DNA of 49,320 nt. Origin: Corallococcus llansteffanensis. GTDB taxonomy: Bacteria; Myxococcota; Myxococcia; Myxococcales; Myxococcaceae. The notes beneath the pieces were generated by a model, which had not been told where the DNA came from, made no database searches, and saw nothing but the letters and a program-made list of their open reading frames with translations. Made by a program: the position numbers and the translations under genes. Positions 1 through 9,100 of the stretch are shown here, piece by piece. Position 1 is the first letter of the stretch, and each line of letters starts with the position of its first letter. The stretch is from positions 1 through 49,320 of the forward strand of contig NZ_RAWB01000009.1 of the NCBI RefSeq assembly GCF_003612055.1, in the 5' to 3' direction.

Positions 1-785
1 ACGCCCTCCTTCGCCACCAGCCTCGCCAGCGCCACCGAGTCCTCCACCGTCCAGCCCCCCTCCACCCAGTCCGTGGCGGAGATGCGCATGAACAACGGCA
101 GCGACTCCGGCCACTTCGCCCGCACCGCGCGCGTCGCCTCCAGCGCGAAGCGCGTCCGGTTCTCGAACGAGCCGCCATACCGATCCGTGCGCTTGTTCGA
201 CAGCGGCGACAGGAACTCGTGCAGCAGGTAGCCGTGCGCCGCGTGCAATTCGATGACCTGGAACCCCGCCGCCTTCGCCCGCGCCGCCGCGTCCCCGAAC
301 GACTTCACCACCCGCGCGATGCCCGCCTCGTCCAGCGCCACCGGCTTCGGATAGCCCTCATCGAACGCCTCCGCCGTGGGCCCCACCGGCGTCCAACCAC
401 CGTGCTCCGGCGTCACCGTCGCCCCGTGCGTCCCCGTGTCCCAGGGCCGGAGCGTGGAGGCCTTGCGGCCCGCATGCGCCAGCTGCACGCCCGACGCGGC
501 CCCGTTCTGGTGCAGGAAGCGGTTGATGCGCGCCAGCATCTCCACGTGCGCGTCCTTCCACAGCCCCAGGTCCTGCGGAGAGATGCGCCCTTCCGCCTCC
601 ACCGCCGTGGCCTCGGTGATGACCAGCCCCGCGCCCCCCACCGCGCGACTGCCCAGGTGCACCACGTGCCACTCGTTGGCGAAGCCGTCGTCGCTCGAGT
701 ACTGGCACATGGGGGAGACCACCACGCGATTGCGCAGCGTGATGTCCCGCAGCTTCAGGGGGGTGAACAACCGACTGCTGCTCAT
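1..785 (-). CDS. NADH:flavin oxidoreductase / Old Yellow Enzyme, YqjM-like (3' end cut by window)
   Basis: FMN-dependent ene-reductase expected to reduce activated C=C bonds with NAD(P)H in the cytoplasm. The 261 visible codons cover roughly the first three quarters of a usual 350-370 residue enzyme; the C-terminus lies before base 1. The start MSSSRLFTPLKLRD leads into SPMCQYSS, where C27 and Y29 match the flavin-tuning Cys and Tyr of the YqjM subclass. HAGRKA lies in the middle, and HAAHGYLLHEFLSP (first His about residue 181) carries the His pair that binds the substrate oxyanion. The next block, NKRTDRYGGSFENR, is also typical of the family. The ATG overlaps the TGA of the upstream deformylase gene by 4 bases (ATGA), so the two should be translationally coupled. 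GGAGGA sits just upstream. Physiological substrate cannot be told from sequence. Confidence 0.93.
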   Translation of the reverse strand, partial: MSSSRLFTPLKLRDITLRNRVVVSPMCQYSSDDGFANEWHVVHLGSRAVGGAGLVITEATAVEAEGRISPQDLGLWKDAHVEMLARINRFLHQNGAASGVQLAHAGRKASTLRPWDTGTHGATVTPEHGGWTPVGPTAEAFDEGYPKPVALDEAGIARVVKSFGDAAARAKAAGFQVIELHAAHGYLLHEFLSPLSNKRTDRYGGSFENRTRFALEATRAVRAKWPESLPLFMRISATDWVEGGWTVEDSVALARLVAKEG

Positions 786-1408
786 GACTTGTCCTCCGGG
801 GGAACCGAATCCTGGCGCTCCGCCAACCCCAGCGCCGTGCGCACCTGCGCCGTGCTCTTGCCCATCCAGTGCCGTCGGTGGTTGTCCTGCGTGGTGAGGC
901 TGCGCGTCTCCATCCGGTCCACGTAGAGCGTGCCCTCCAGGTGGTCGAACTCGTGCTGGAGGATGCGCGCGTACCAGCCTCGCGCCGACACCGTCACCGG
1001 CTGGCCCTGCTCATCCAGCGCCTCCACCCGCACGCCCCGCGCCCGGGGCACCAGCGCCGCGAGCCCGTTCACGCTCAGGCACCCCTCGTGGAACTCCACC
1101 GGCGTCGGGTCCTCCACCACCAGTCGCGGGTTGATCAACACGTGAAAGGCCACCGGCGCCCGCTCCCGTAAGGCCAGGTCCGCGGGCGAAGCTCCAGCCT
1201 GGTACTCCGGCCGGTCCTCGATGACGACCAGCCGCACGCCCACCCCCACCTGGGGCGCCGCCAGCCCCACGCCGGGCGCGTCCCGCATCGTGTCGCGCAT
1301 CAGCGCGATGAGCTGCCGGGTCTCCGCACTGCCAATTTCCTCGGGGGTCAGCTCGCGTGCGCGCTGTCGCAGCACCGGCTCCCCCGCCTGGACGATCTTG
1401 AGCACCAT
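782..1408 (-). CDS. def: Peptide deformylase
   Basis: Metal-dependent hydrolase that removes the N-formyl group from nascent proteins in the cytoplasm. At 208 residues it is a little longer than the usual 165-190. All three family motifs are intact: GVGLAAPQ (46-53), EGCLS (108-112) and QHEFDH (151-156), giving metal ligands C110, H152 and H156 and catalytic E153. A segment of about 12 residues between motifs 1 and 2 (around 70-85) is longer than in E. coli Def, and the charged tail after residue 170 is extra. It is not next to fmt, the common partner; instead its stop overlaps the start of an Old Yellow Enzyme gene by 4 bases. A genome may carry more than one def, so this may be a paralogue rather than the housekeeping copy. 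Confidence 0.96.
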   Translation of the reverse strand: MVLKIVQAGEPVLRQRARELTPEEIGSAETRQLIALMRDTMRDAPGVGLAAPQVGVGVRLVVIEDRPEYQAGASPADLALRERAPVAFHVLINPRLVVEDPTPVEFHEGCLSVNGLAALVPRARGVRVEALDEQGQPVTVSARGWYARILQHEFDHLEGTLYVDRMETRSLTTQDNHRRHWMGKSTAQVRTALGLAERQDSVPPEDKS

Positions 1409-1560
1409 GGTGGCCCCACCGTACCAATCGCTCCACTGCCGCGCTGCATCGCCGTGAGGCAGGCACGGGCCCGGTCGCCAGCCTCCCTACGAGGAAGACG
1501 ACCCCTGGACGCCTCAGGCCTCACGGCCCCCAGGCCACTGACGGTAGGCTGCGTCGCACC
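1409..1560. other. Divergent intergenic region
   Basis: These 152 bases separate the deformylase start (minus strand) from the small unknown gene at 1561 (plus strand), so promoters for both directions should lie here. I do not see a convincing -35/-10 pair or an inverted repeat. Confidence 0.4.
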
Positions 1561-2058
1561 ATGGCTCGCCGCAAGAAGGCCGAAGAGACCAGCGCTCGCG
1601 TGCGCAACCTGCTCGCCCTGGACGCCGCCGGAATCATGCGCCGGCTGGCTGCCCGCCGGGAGGAGATGTTCATCCTCTTCTCCCGCCTGCGCAGCCGGGG
1701 CCCGCTGGTGGAGACGGTGGCGTCACACTACGCCGAGGGCGCCTTCGTCCAGCTCATCCACCTCTCCGAACAAGAGCAGGCGGTGGTGGACCACTTCTAC
1801 GCGCGCCTGGACGAGCTGCGCTGGTACTTCACCTACACCGAGGACATGCCCGGCACCGCGCACCAGACCTTCATCGCCCTGCACCGGCGTCTGGAGGAGA
1901 GCTACCGCCTGTTCGTGGAGACGATTGGCCTGCCCGTGCAGCCGGACGGCGTGCGCGTGGTGAACGCGGAGGCCGTCCGCCACGAGGAGGCGCCGGTGGA
2001 GGCCACGCCGGTGGCGCTCGTCCCCCTGCCCCGCCGCCGCCGCGCGCCGCCCGCGTGA
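1561..2058 (+). CDS. Hypothetical protein, 165 aa
   Basis: I do not recognise a named family. The protein starts with a basic stretch (MARRKKAEETSARVR), followed by what looks like a mainly helical domain (about 15-125). That part is rich in Leu, Arg and Glu, with aromatic residues in HFYARLDELRWYFTYTED. The tail is Pro/Ala/Arg-rich and ends PRRRRAPPA. There is no signal peptide or membrane segment, so it is probably cytoplasmic. The basic ends could contact nucleic acid, but this is only a guess. The ATG follows a weak ribosome-binding site. The gene stops one base before the stop of the convergent desaturase gene, so the two transcripts run into each other. Good codon use and the absence of a better frame support it as real. 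Confidence 0.75.
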   Translation: MARRKKAEETSARVRNLLALDAAGIMRRLAARREEMFILFSRLRSRGPLVETVASHYAEGAFVQLIHLSEQEQAVVDHFYARLDELRWYFTYTEDMPGTAHQTFIALHRRLEESYRLFVETIGLPVQPDGVRVVNAEAVRHEEAPVEATPVALVPLPRRRRAPPA

Positions 2059-2059
2059 C

Positions 2060-3220
2060 TCAGGCCGCGGACACTTCCGCCGCGCTCGCCTCCGCGCTCG
2101 CGTCCGTCACGGCCAGCGCCCCGGACCTCGGCAGCCGCTTCATGGACGCCTTGCCCACGACCACGTCCACCATCTTCTTCGCGCGGGTCCAGACGCTCTC
2201 CTGCACGTAGGGGATGCCGTACTTCTCGCACAGCGCGCGGACCCGGGGCTGCACCTCGCGGTACTTCAGCATCGGCAGGTCCGGCCAGAGGTGGTGCTCA
2301 ATCTGGTAGTTCAGCCACAGGTGGGCGAAGTCGTTGAGGTCGCCCCCGGTGCGGTAGTTCGCGCTGCCCAGCACCTGCTGCACCATGCGCTCGGCCTTGT
2401 TCGCGGGCGCGGTGTCGAAGCGGTACAGGTCCTCGCCGGTGTGGTTGGGCCCCACGACGAAGAACGTGTGCAGGTTGGTGACGACGTCCGCGAGCACGGA
2501 GTTGCACAGCACGCTGAACGCCGCCCACGGCCCCACGATGAGGAAGGCCGCCGGGTACAGGCCGAAGTAGACGGCCGCGTATGGCAGGTAGCAGCGCGTG
2601 ACGAGCTCCCACACCTCCGCGCGCGTGAGCGAGCCCCCTTCACGCCGCCCCTTGCGCCGCAGCGACCCCAGCGTCTCCGGCGCGTAGTAGCTCGCCCGCC
2701 AGGTGACGGCCAGCAGCCCCAGCTGCACGTAGCGCAGGGGCAGCGGACGGCCCGTGTCCCGCAGCGTGCCCTCCGCGTTGCGCTCCAGCAGGTCGGGGTC
2801 CGCGTCCTCGCCGGTGTGCGAGTGGTGCAGCACGTTGTGCTCGAACACCCAGGCGTCCGGAAGCATCCAGTCCAGCCAGTCCACGAAGCGCCGGGCCCCC
2901 TTCGCGAAGCCCTTGCTCGTGCGTGACGCGGGCAGGCCCGGCACCCGGTCGTAGCCCCGGTGCCCCACGTGGTGCATGAGCAGCCAGCGCGTCGAGCGCC
3001 CCAACCCCAGCGCCACCGCGCTCAACGGGTTGGGCGCGATCCACGCCGTGGCCACGCCCAGCCACGTCGCCACCCGCCCCCACCGCTCCAGCTTCCGCAG
3101 GTGCGCCGCGTCCGCCTCGCCCAGGGACGCGTCCACCTGGGCGCGGATCTCCCTCAGCTCCCGGTAGAAGCCCTCCACGTCCACGGAGGCGAGGTCGAAG
3201 TCGGGGGTGCCGCGGGACAT
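2060..3220 (-). CDS. Membrane fatty acid desaturase
   Basis: Integral-membrane diiron desaturase of 386 residues, expected to put a double bond into fatty acyl chains of membrane lipids. The three histidine boxes are present: H83-H84-V-G-H87, H128-N-V-L-H132-H133 followed by SHTGEDADPD, and Q306-I-E-H309-H310-LWPDLPMLKY. The QxxHH form of the third box is typical of front-end and related desaturases. Hydrophobic pairs lie around 50-80 and 190-250. The start at 3220 is preferred because GAGGAG stands 7 bases upstream; a longer frame to 3271 has no such site. It lies 100 bases downstream of the MaoC gene on the same strand and may share its transcript. It converges with the gene at 1561. Confidence 0.92.
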   Translation of the reverse strand: MSRGTPDFDLASVDVEGFYRELREIRAQVDASLGEADAAHLRKLERWGRVATWLGVATAWIAPNPLSAVALGLGRSTRWLLMHHVGHRGYDRVPGLPASRTSKGFAKGARRFVDWLDWMLPDAWVFEHNVLHHSHTGEDADPDLLERNAEGTLRDTGRPLPLRYVQLGLLAVTWRASYYAPETLGSLRRKGRREGGSLTRAEVWELVTRCYLPYAAVYFGLYPAAFLIVGPWAAFSVLCNSVLADVVTNLHTFFVVGPNHTGEDLYRFDTAPANKAERMVQQVLGSANYRTGGDLNDFAHLWLNYQIEHHLWPDLPMLKYREVQPRVRALCEKYGIPYVQESVWTRAKKMVDVVVGKASMKRLPRSGALAVTDASAEASAAEVSAA

Positions 3221-3320
3221 GGAAGAACTCCTCGGAAGCTGGACGGGGAACCACGGGCACGGCCGGAACAAGGCTGCACGCTAACCTTCGTCCGCTGCTG
3301 CGAAAAGCCTTCGTTCCCGC

Positions 3321-3797
3321 TCACCCGCTCGCCGGGCGACGGGGCAGGACCAGCTTCGCGGTGAGCACCTGCACCACGTCTCCGTGCTGGTTGCGCGTCT
3401 CGCTGCGCACGGTGGCGATGCCCCGGTCCGGCTTCGTGCGCGAAGGAATCAGCTCCAGCACCTCGCTCTCCACGTGGAGCACGTCCCCCGGGCGCGTGGG
3501 CTTGGGCCAGCGGATCTCCGCGCCCGCCCCGACGATGCCGCCCTTGAAGGGCAGCCCGCCCCGCACGTTGAGCTTCATGGTGAGGGCCGCCGTGTGCCAG
3601 CCGCTGGCCGCCAGACCCTCGAACAGCGTGCCCTTCGCGACCTCGTCATCCAGATGGAATCCCTGCGGATCGAACTCCCGGGCAAACGCCAGGATCTGCG
3701 CTTCGTCCACGGCGTGCGTGCCGCTGACGAACCGCTGCCCCACCTGGAGGTCGTCCAGGAACAATTCCCCGCGTTCACCCGGCTGTGACGTGGTCAT
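3321..3797 (-). CDS. MaoC family dehydratase / (R)-specific enoyl hydratase-like protein
   Basis: A 158-residue single hot-dog-fold protein of the MaoC group, which hydrates enoyl thioesters or performs related chemistry on acyl-CoA. The core reads LFLDDLQVGQRF, then FAREFDPQGFHLDDEVAKGTLF, where the Asp/His of the hydratase motif (D-P-Q-x-x-H) are in place, followed by GLAASGWHTAALTMKL. The start is set by GGGAGG 7 bases before the ATG at 3797; upstream the frame only continues antisense to plsC. It is divergent from the PlsC gene and stands ahead of the desaturase on the same strand. With these neighbours it belongs to a lipid-metabolism patch. Exact substrate unknown. Confidence 0.88.
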   Translation of the reverse strand: MTTSQPGERGELFLDDLQVGQRFVSGTHAVDEAQILAFAREFDPQGFHLDDEVAKGTLFEGLAASGWHTAALTMKLNVRGGLPFKGGIVGAGAEIRWPKPTRPGDVLHVESEVLELIPSRTKPDRGIATVRSETRNQHGDVVQVLTAKLVLPRRPASG

Positions 3798-3854
3798 GAC
3801 AAAGCCTCCCTCGCGTTGCGTGCGTCGCGCGATGATAGTGCTCACTCTCCGTGG

Positions 3855-4622
3855 GTGGATCCGCCAATCCATGACAGACTGAGGACTATCCGAATCCTCT
3901 TCTCGATTGCCTTCTGGGCCTTCTTCGCGCTGTCCAGCGCGTTGCTCTTCATCGGTGCGCTCCTGCTGTGGGCCATCACGCGTCCGTTCGACGCGGATGG
4001 CCGCGTGCTCCACCTGTACTCGTGCTTCTGGGCACAGCTCTATTTCTACGTGAACCCTCTCTGGAACCTGAGGGTGGAGGGCCGCGAACGCCTGCCGTGG
4101 AGGGGCGCGGCGGTGCTCGTCGCCAACCACGAGTCGCTCGGGGACATCCTGGTCCTCTTCGGCCTCTACCGGCCCTTCAAGTGGGTCTCCAAGGCGGAGA
4201 ACTTCAAGCTGCCGCTCATCGGCTGGAACATGCACCTCAACCGGTACGTGCCGCTGGTGCGCGGAGACCGCGAGAGCATCATCAAGATGATGGCCGGGTG
4301 CGAGCGCTGGCTGTCGCGCGGCGTGCCCATCCTGATGTTCCCCGAAGGCACCCGCTCCAAGGACGGCGAGGTGAAGGCCTTCAAGGACGGCGCCTTCACG
4401 CTGTCCATCCAGCAGCGCTGCCCCATCATCCCCGTCGTCCTCACCGGCACCGCGCGGACCATGCCCAAGCACGGGCTGGTGTTCCGGCAGTCCGTCCATG
4501 CCCGGGTGCGCGTGCTGGAGCCCATCGACCCGGCGGGCTTCGCCGGGGATGTGCAGGCGATGCGCGACCACGTGCGCGACGTCATTGTTCGAGAGAAGGC
4601 GCGCATGGATGCCGAACGTTGA
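3855..4622 (+). CDS. 1-acyl-sn-glycerol-3-phosphate acyltransferase (PlsC-like)
   Basis: Membrane-associated acyltransferase that converts lysophosphatidic acid to phosphatidic acid or carries out a related O-acylation. The N-terminus holds one long hydrophobic segment (IRILFSIAFWAFFALSSALLF, read with interruption by none but a few polar residues). Then come NHESLGD (the HX4D catalytic motif), FKWVSKAENFKLPLIGW, and FPEGTRSKDGEVKAFKDGAF, the FPEGTRS glycerol-phosphate-binding motif. Length (about 255 aa) fits the family. The start is uncertain: a TTG at 3816 and a GTG at 3855 are both in frame, and neither has a clear ribosome-binding site. I chose 3855 because it leaves room for the promoter shared with the divergent MaoC gene. 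Confidence 0.9.
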   Translation: MDPPIHDRLRTIRILFSIAFWAFFALSSALLFIGALLLWAITRPFDADGRVLHLYSCFWAQLYFYVNPLWNLRVEGRERLPWRGAAVLVANHESLGDILVLFGLYRPFKWVSKAENFKLPLIGWNMHLNRYVPLVRGDRESIIKMMAGCERWLSRGVPILMFPEGTRSKDGEVKAFKDGAFTLSIQQRCPIIPVVLTGTARTMPKHGLVFRQSVHARVRVLEPIDPAGFAGDVQAMRDHVRDVIVREKARMDAER

Positions 4623-4695
4623 ACATCACGCGCACGTGCCGGCCGTCACACGATGAAACCGTCGGCCTGCGCGCCTGCCGGGGTATGAGCAGCGC

Positions 4696-6093
4696 GTGCC
4701 TGTCGCCCTGAACCTCCGCCGTGTCGTCCCCCTCCTCGCCACGCTCCTGCTGGCGCTGGGAGCCCCCCGTGCCCTCGCCGAGGATGCCCCACCGTCCACT
4801 TCCGGACGCTCGGAGGTGGCGGAGGTGGTGGTGGACAGCCCCGACAAGACGAAGCACGGGACCGTTAGCTCCTACGCGCAGCTGGGCGCGGGAGACCTCG
4901 TCGACGACGAGGAGCTGAAGAAGGTGGAGCGGCGCCTGCTGGCCACGGGCCTGTTCCAGGAGGTGCATGCGCGCACGGAGCCCCTGCCCGACGGCCGCGT
5001 GCGGCTGATGCTGGCGGTGAAGGACAAGGCATCGTGGGTGGTGGCCCCCACGGTGGCGCTGTCCTCCGGCAACACCGGCGGCGGCGTGCTCTACGCGGAG
5101 AACAACCTGGCGGGCCGCGCGAAGAAGTTCGCCGCCGGCGTCCAGGTGAGCACCGGCGAGAGCGGCCTCTTCGTGGGCTACCTGGATCCGCTCGTCTTCG
5201 GGTTCCCGCAGCTCAAGTTCAGCCTGGAGGGACTGCTGCGCAGCGACCGCGTGGACGAGTACCTCCCGGACGCCAGCCAGGACGACCCCGCCGTCGTCCG
5301 GAGGACGCGCCTCAACTCGGCGTCCGTCGCCGGCGAGCTGGGCTTCATCCTCTTCGAGCGTGTGCGCGCGGCGGCGAAGTACCGCCTGTCCAGCATCGAC
5401 GCGCAGTCGCCCGACCCCGAGAAGCCGGTGACGGAACAGGCCTTCTCCACCGGCCCGTCCCTGCTCGACACGTCCCTGCGCTTCATGGTGGGCCTGGACT
5501 CGCGGCAGACGCTGCACGCGGTGACCGAGGGCATCAACGTGGAGGGCTCCTACGAGGTGTCCGCGCCGGGCGTGGGGAGCGAGTTCCGCTACCGCAAGTT
5601 CGGCGTCCTCTACCGCCACGGCGTGCGCTTCTTCACGGAGAACAACCTCATCCTGCGAGGCGAGCTGTCCGTGGGAAAGGACCTGCCCTTCCACCAGGAG
5701 CTGGTGATGGGAGGCAACACCCTGCGCGGCTTCCAGTACCGCCAGTTCCGGGGCGACACGCGGCTCACCTTCACGGCCGAGTACCACTTCCCGCTCTTCA
5801 CCATCAAATCCCTCGCATTCCGGGGCGTGGGCTTCTCCGACACGGGCGTCATCGCCTTCCGCGAGCTGCCCGCTAGCGGGCAACTGCGCGATGCCAACGG
5901 CCGCGTCATCCGCGGCTACCTGCCCGAGTCGAAGTCCGGCCTCGAGAACGCCACCGTGGCCCAGGGCGTGGGCGCCGGCCTGCGCCTGTACCTGAGCAAC
6001 GTCGTGCTGCCCCTGCTTGGAGTGGACGTCGCCTACGGCGTCAACTCCGGGCAGCTGCGCGTCTACCTCGTCGCGGGTGTCACGCCTTCGTAG
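4696..6093 (+). CDS. Omp85/BamA-TamA family outer membrane protein with one POTRA-like domain
   Basis: A 465-residue beta-barrel protein of the bacterial surface antigen D15 type. A signal peptide ends near ALA|ED (about residue 28). Residues about 40-115 look like a single POTRA repeat (LVDDEELKKVERRLLATGLFQEVHA), and the rest is an outer-membrane barrel. The sequence NTLRGFQYRQFRGD carries the (V/I/L)RGF motif of the inward-folded loop 6 of Omp85 proteins. BamA itself has five POTRAs and is near 800 aa, so this is a short paralogue. It may insert or secrete a particular substrate, or simply act as a pore. It starts with GTG. The next gene on the strand, 86 bases on, is a secreted amylase-like enzyme, but a hairpin lies between them, so co-transcription is not certain. 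Confidence 0.88.
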   Translation: MPVALNLRRVVPLLATLLLALGAPRALAEDAPPSTSGRSEVAEVVVDSPDKTKHGTVSSYAQLGAGDLVDDEELKKVERRLLATGLFQEVHARTEPLPDGRVRLMLAVKDKASWVVAPTVALSSGNTGGGVLYAENNLAGRAKKFAAGVQVSTGESGLFVGYLDPLVFGFPQLKFSLEGLLRSDRVDEYLPDASQDDPAVVRRTRLNSASVAGELGFILFERVRAAAKYRLSSIDAQSPDPEKPVTEQAFSTGPSLLDTSLRFMVGLDSRQTLHAVTEGINVEGSYEVSAPGVGSEFRYRKFGVLYRHGVRFFTENNLILRGELSVGKDLPFHQELVMGGNTLRGFQYRQFRGDTRLTFTAEYHFPLFTIKSLAFRGVGFSDTGVIAFRELPASGQLRDANGRVIRGYLPESKSGLENATVAQGVGAGLRLYLSNVVLPLLGVDVAYGVNSGQLRVYLVAGVTPS

Positions 6094-6135
6094 GCCTCGC
6101 CCTTCGAATCCTCCGGGAAGCGCATTAGAACAACT

Positions 6136-6166
6136 CCGGGATTCGCGGCTTTTCTGCGAACCCCGG
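6136..6166. promoter_or_regulatory. Hairpin between the Omp85-like gene and the amylase-like gene
   Basis: The arms CCGGGATTCGC (6136-6146) and GCGAACCCCGG (6156-6166) pair over 10 of 11 positions around a 9-base loop. The hairpin ends 13 bases before the ATG at 6180, so it is either the terminator of the upstream gene (no T run follows) or a structure in the 5' leader of the next one. Confidence 0.5.
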
Positions 6167-6179
6167 ACAAGGCTCCCCC

Positions 6180-9100
6180 ATGCGTGGATTGAAGGCCGTC
6201 GCGTTGCTCGCGGCGGTGACGTCTGTGCTGTCCCCCGGGTTGTCACGCGCGCAGTCGATTGCGGCGGCGCACGTGTATCACAACCACATGCCCAACTTCT
6301 GGCCGTACTACGACGTCTCGCAATACGCGACGACGCCCGTGGGCGGCCCCATCCGCTACGCCTACGACGCGCAGGTCATCCAGCTCAAGCAGTCGCCGCC
6401 GGCGAACTACACGTACTTCCTGCCGTCGGGCGCGCCCATGCCGCACGACGACCTGGTGACGTACTACTCGCACAACGCGAAGACGGGCGCGTACCTGTAC
6501 TGGCCGCCGGACGTCGCGCAGGACATGCGCACCAACGCCGCCTCCGGCCAGGTGCACGTGACGATGTCCGGCGCGGTGGTGAACAACGTCAATGACCTGT
6601 CCACGCGCAAGAACGTCGCCGGCTACGACAACGCGGCGTGGGGCTCGCCGTGGAAGGCGAAGTACGACGCCTTGCGCACCCCTTCCGGCAAGCGCTCGTT
6701 GGATCTCATCCACTTCACCGGGCACCACAGCATGGGGCCGCTGGTGGGGCCGGACTACTTCCTCAAGGACCTAGTCTACCAGAGCGCCACGCTCGCGCAG
6801 CCCTACTTCCTGGGCGGCAGCTTCCAGTCGTCGCCGGGCTTCTTCCCGACGGAGCTGGGGTTCTCCGAGCGGCTGGTGCCCACGCTGGCGAAGCTGGGCA
6901 TCCAGTGGTCCGTCATCGGGGACAACCACTTCTCCCGCACGCTGAAGGACTACCCGTTCCTCAACGACCCGGGGGCGGACACGCTGGTGTCCCCGCCCAA
7001 CCGCGCGGACCTGCAGAACACGAGCGGCGTGGGCAGCTGGGTGAGCGCGCAGATGGCGCACGAGCAGCAGACCATCCGCAACAAGTACCCCTTCGCCTCC
7101 ACGCCGCACTGGGTGCGCTACGTGAACCCCGCCACGGGCGCGGAGTCCCGCGTCGTGGGCATCCCGGTGAACCAGAACGGCTCCTGGCTGGAGGGCTGGG
7201 AGGGCTCCGCGACGGTGGACGTCGTGAACCTCCAGAGCTTCGAGGGGCTGGTGCCGCAGCGGCAGTTCTTCGTGCTCGCCCATGACGGCGACAACAGCGG
7301 CGGCCGGGCCGGCTCCGCGGACACCTGGTACAACGGCCGCACGGCCACCTGCGCCGCGGGCGTGCAGTGCGTGGGCATCAGCGAATACCTGACGGCCCAC
7401 ACGCCTGTCGCGAGCGACGTCGTGCACGTGCAGGACGGCTCGTGGGTGGACACGCGCGACTCGTCGTCGGATCCGCAGTGGCACCACTGGCGCCTGCCCA
7501 TGGGCATCTGGAAGGGCCAGTTCCCCGCCTTCAACACGGCCACCGGCCTCAACCTGGCGCCGAAGACGAACCTGAGCGGCATCCAGGAAGGGATGACGGT
7601 CTCCTTCGAGCACGGCTGGCACTACCTGGAGCGCAACTTCGCCCAGCTCCAGGCGGCGCTCGACTATGCGAGGACGGCCGAGCAGATCTGGCTGGACGCG
7701 CACCCCAACCACTGGAAGCCCACCACCGCGCTCGACAGCCAGATCACGCACGCGGGCAACCAGCTCAACCCGTGGATGTATGCGTTCCCCGTGAAGGGAG
7801 ACGCGGCCAATGACTGGGCCGGCGGCGCGAACCCGGCGGAGCTGGCCTGGTACTTCCTCCTGCCCGCGATGGACTCCGGGTTCGGCTACTACGACGAGAA
7901 CGTGGACGACATCGTCAAGCCGACGCTGTCCTTCAACCAGTCGCTCTACTTCTCCAAGCCCTACGTGCAGGACCGGCTCACGCAGGACCGCACGGGCCCT
8001 GCCGTGTGGTGGGCCCAGCGCTGGCCGTACAACCCCGGCAGCGCCAACACGGACAAGTCCGAGGGCTGGACGCTGCACCACTTCAACAACGTGTTCGGCC
8101 TCTACACGTATGCCCATGACGTGAGCGGCATCGCCAGCATCAAGGCGCGCGTGCGCGTCCACGCGGCGAAGTCCATCGACCCCACGGACAACACGCACAA
8201 GGTCTACGATCCGGCGGCGCTGAAGGCGGCAGGCATCCCGAACATCGACCCCGCGCGCGTGGGCGCGTGGGTGGACCTCCCGCTCAAGCGCCGCGACTTG
8301 CGCCCGTCGATGAACGGCGTGTCCTGGCAGCCCGCGCACCTGGCGGTGATGGCGAAGGTGCCGGCGCAGGAGACGGGGGACCTCTACTACGTGACGACGG
8401 GCAGCTACCGCGACCAGCTGCTCGACTACTACATCGAGGCCACCGACACGCGCGGCAACGTCACCCGCGGCGAGATCCAATCCGTCTACGTGGGCGCGGG
8501 CCGCTACACGCTGACGGGCGGCAAGTACGTGGAGGACGTGAACGGCGCCGTGACGGGCACGTCGCCCTTCCTGGTGGTGGACACCGCGGCGCCCTCCGCG
8601 CCCACGGGCCTCGCGGCGGCCACGCGCACGGACCGCTCGGTGAAGCTGACGTGGACGGCCTCCACGGACGACGTGGGCGTGGCGGACTACCTCATCTTCC
8701 GGGCGGGAACGCAGGTGGGCACCAGCCCCACGCCGTCCTTCACGGACACGGGCCTGACGCCGAACACGACCTACAGCTACACGGTGAAGGCGCGCGACGC
8801 GGCGGGCAACGTCTCCGGCGCGAGCACCGCGCTCTCCGTCACCACGAAGGCTCCGGACACGGTGGCCCCGTCGGTGCCCACGGGGCTGGCGTCAGCGGCG
8901 GTGACGAGCTCGTCGGTGGCGCTGTCCTGGACGGCCTCCACGGATGACCAGGGCGTCGCCGGCTACCTCGTGCTGCGCGAGGGCGTGCAGGTGGCGGCCG
9001 TCAGCGGGACGACCTACACGGACACGGGCCTCTCCTCCTCCACGACGTACCGCTACACGGTGAAGGCCCAGGACGCGGCGGGCAACACGTCCGCGGCGAG

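Noticed and set aside
3798-4571. N-terminal extension of the MaoC gene to 4571
   Set aside because: It would be antisense to plsC; the ATG at 3797 has a good ribosome-binding site and opens the conserved domain.
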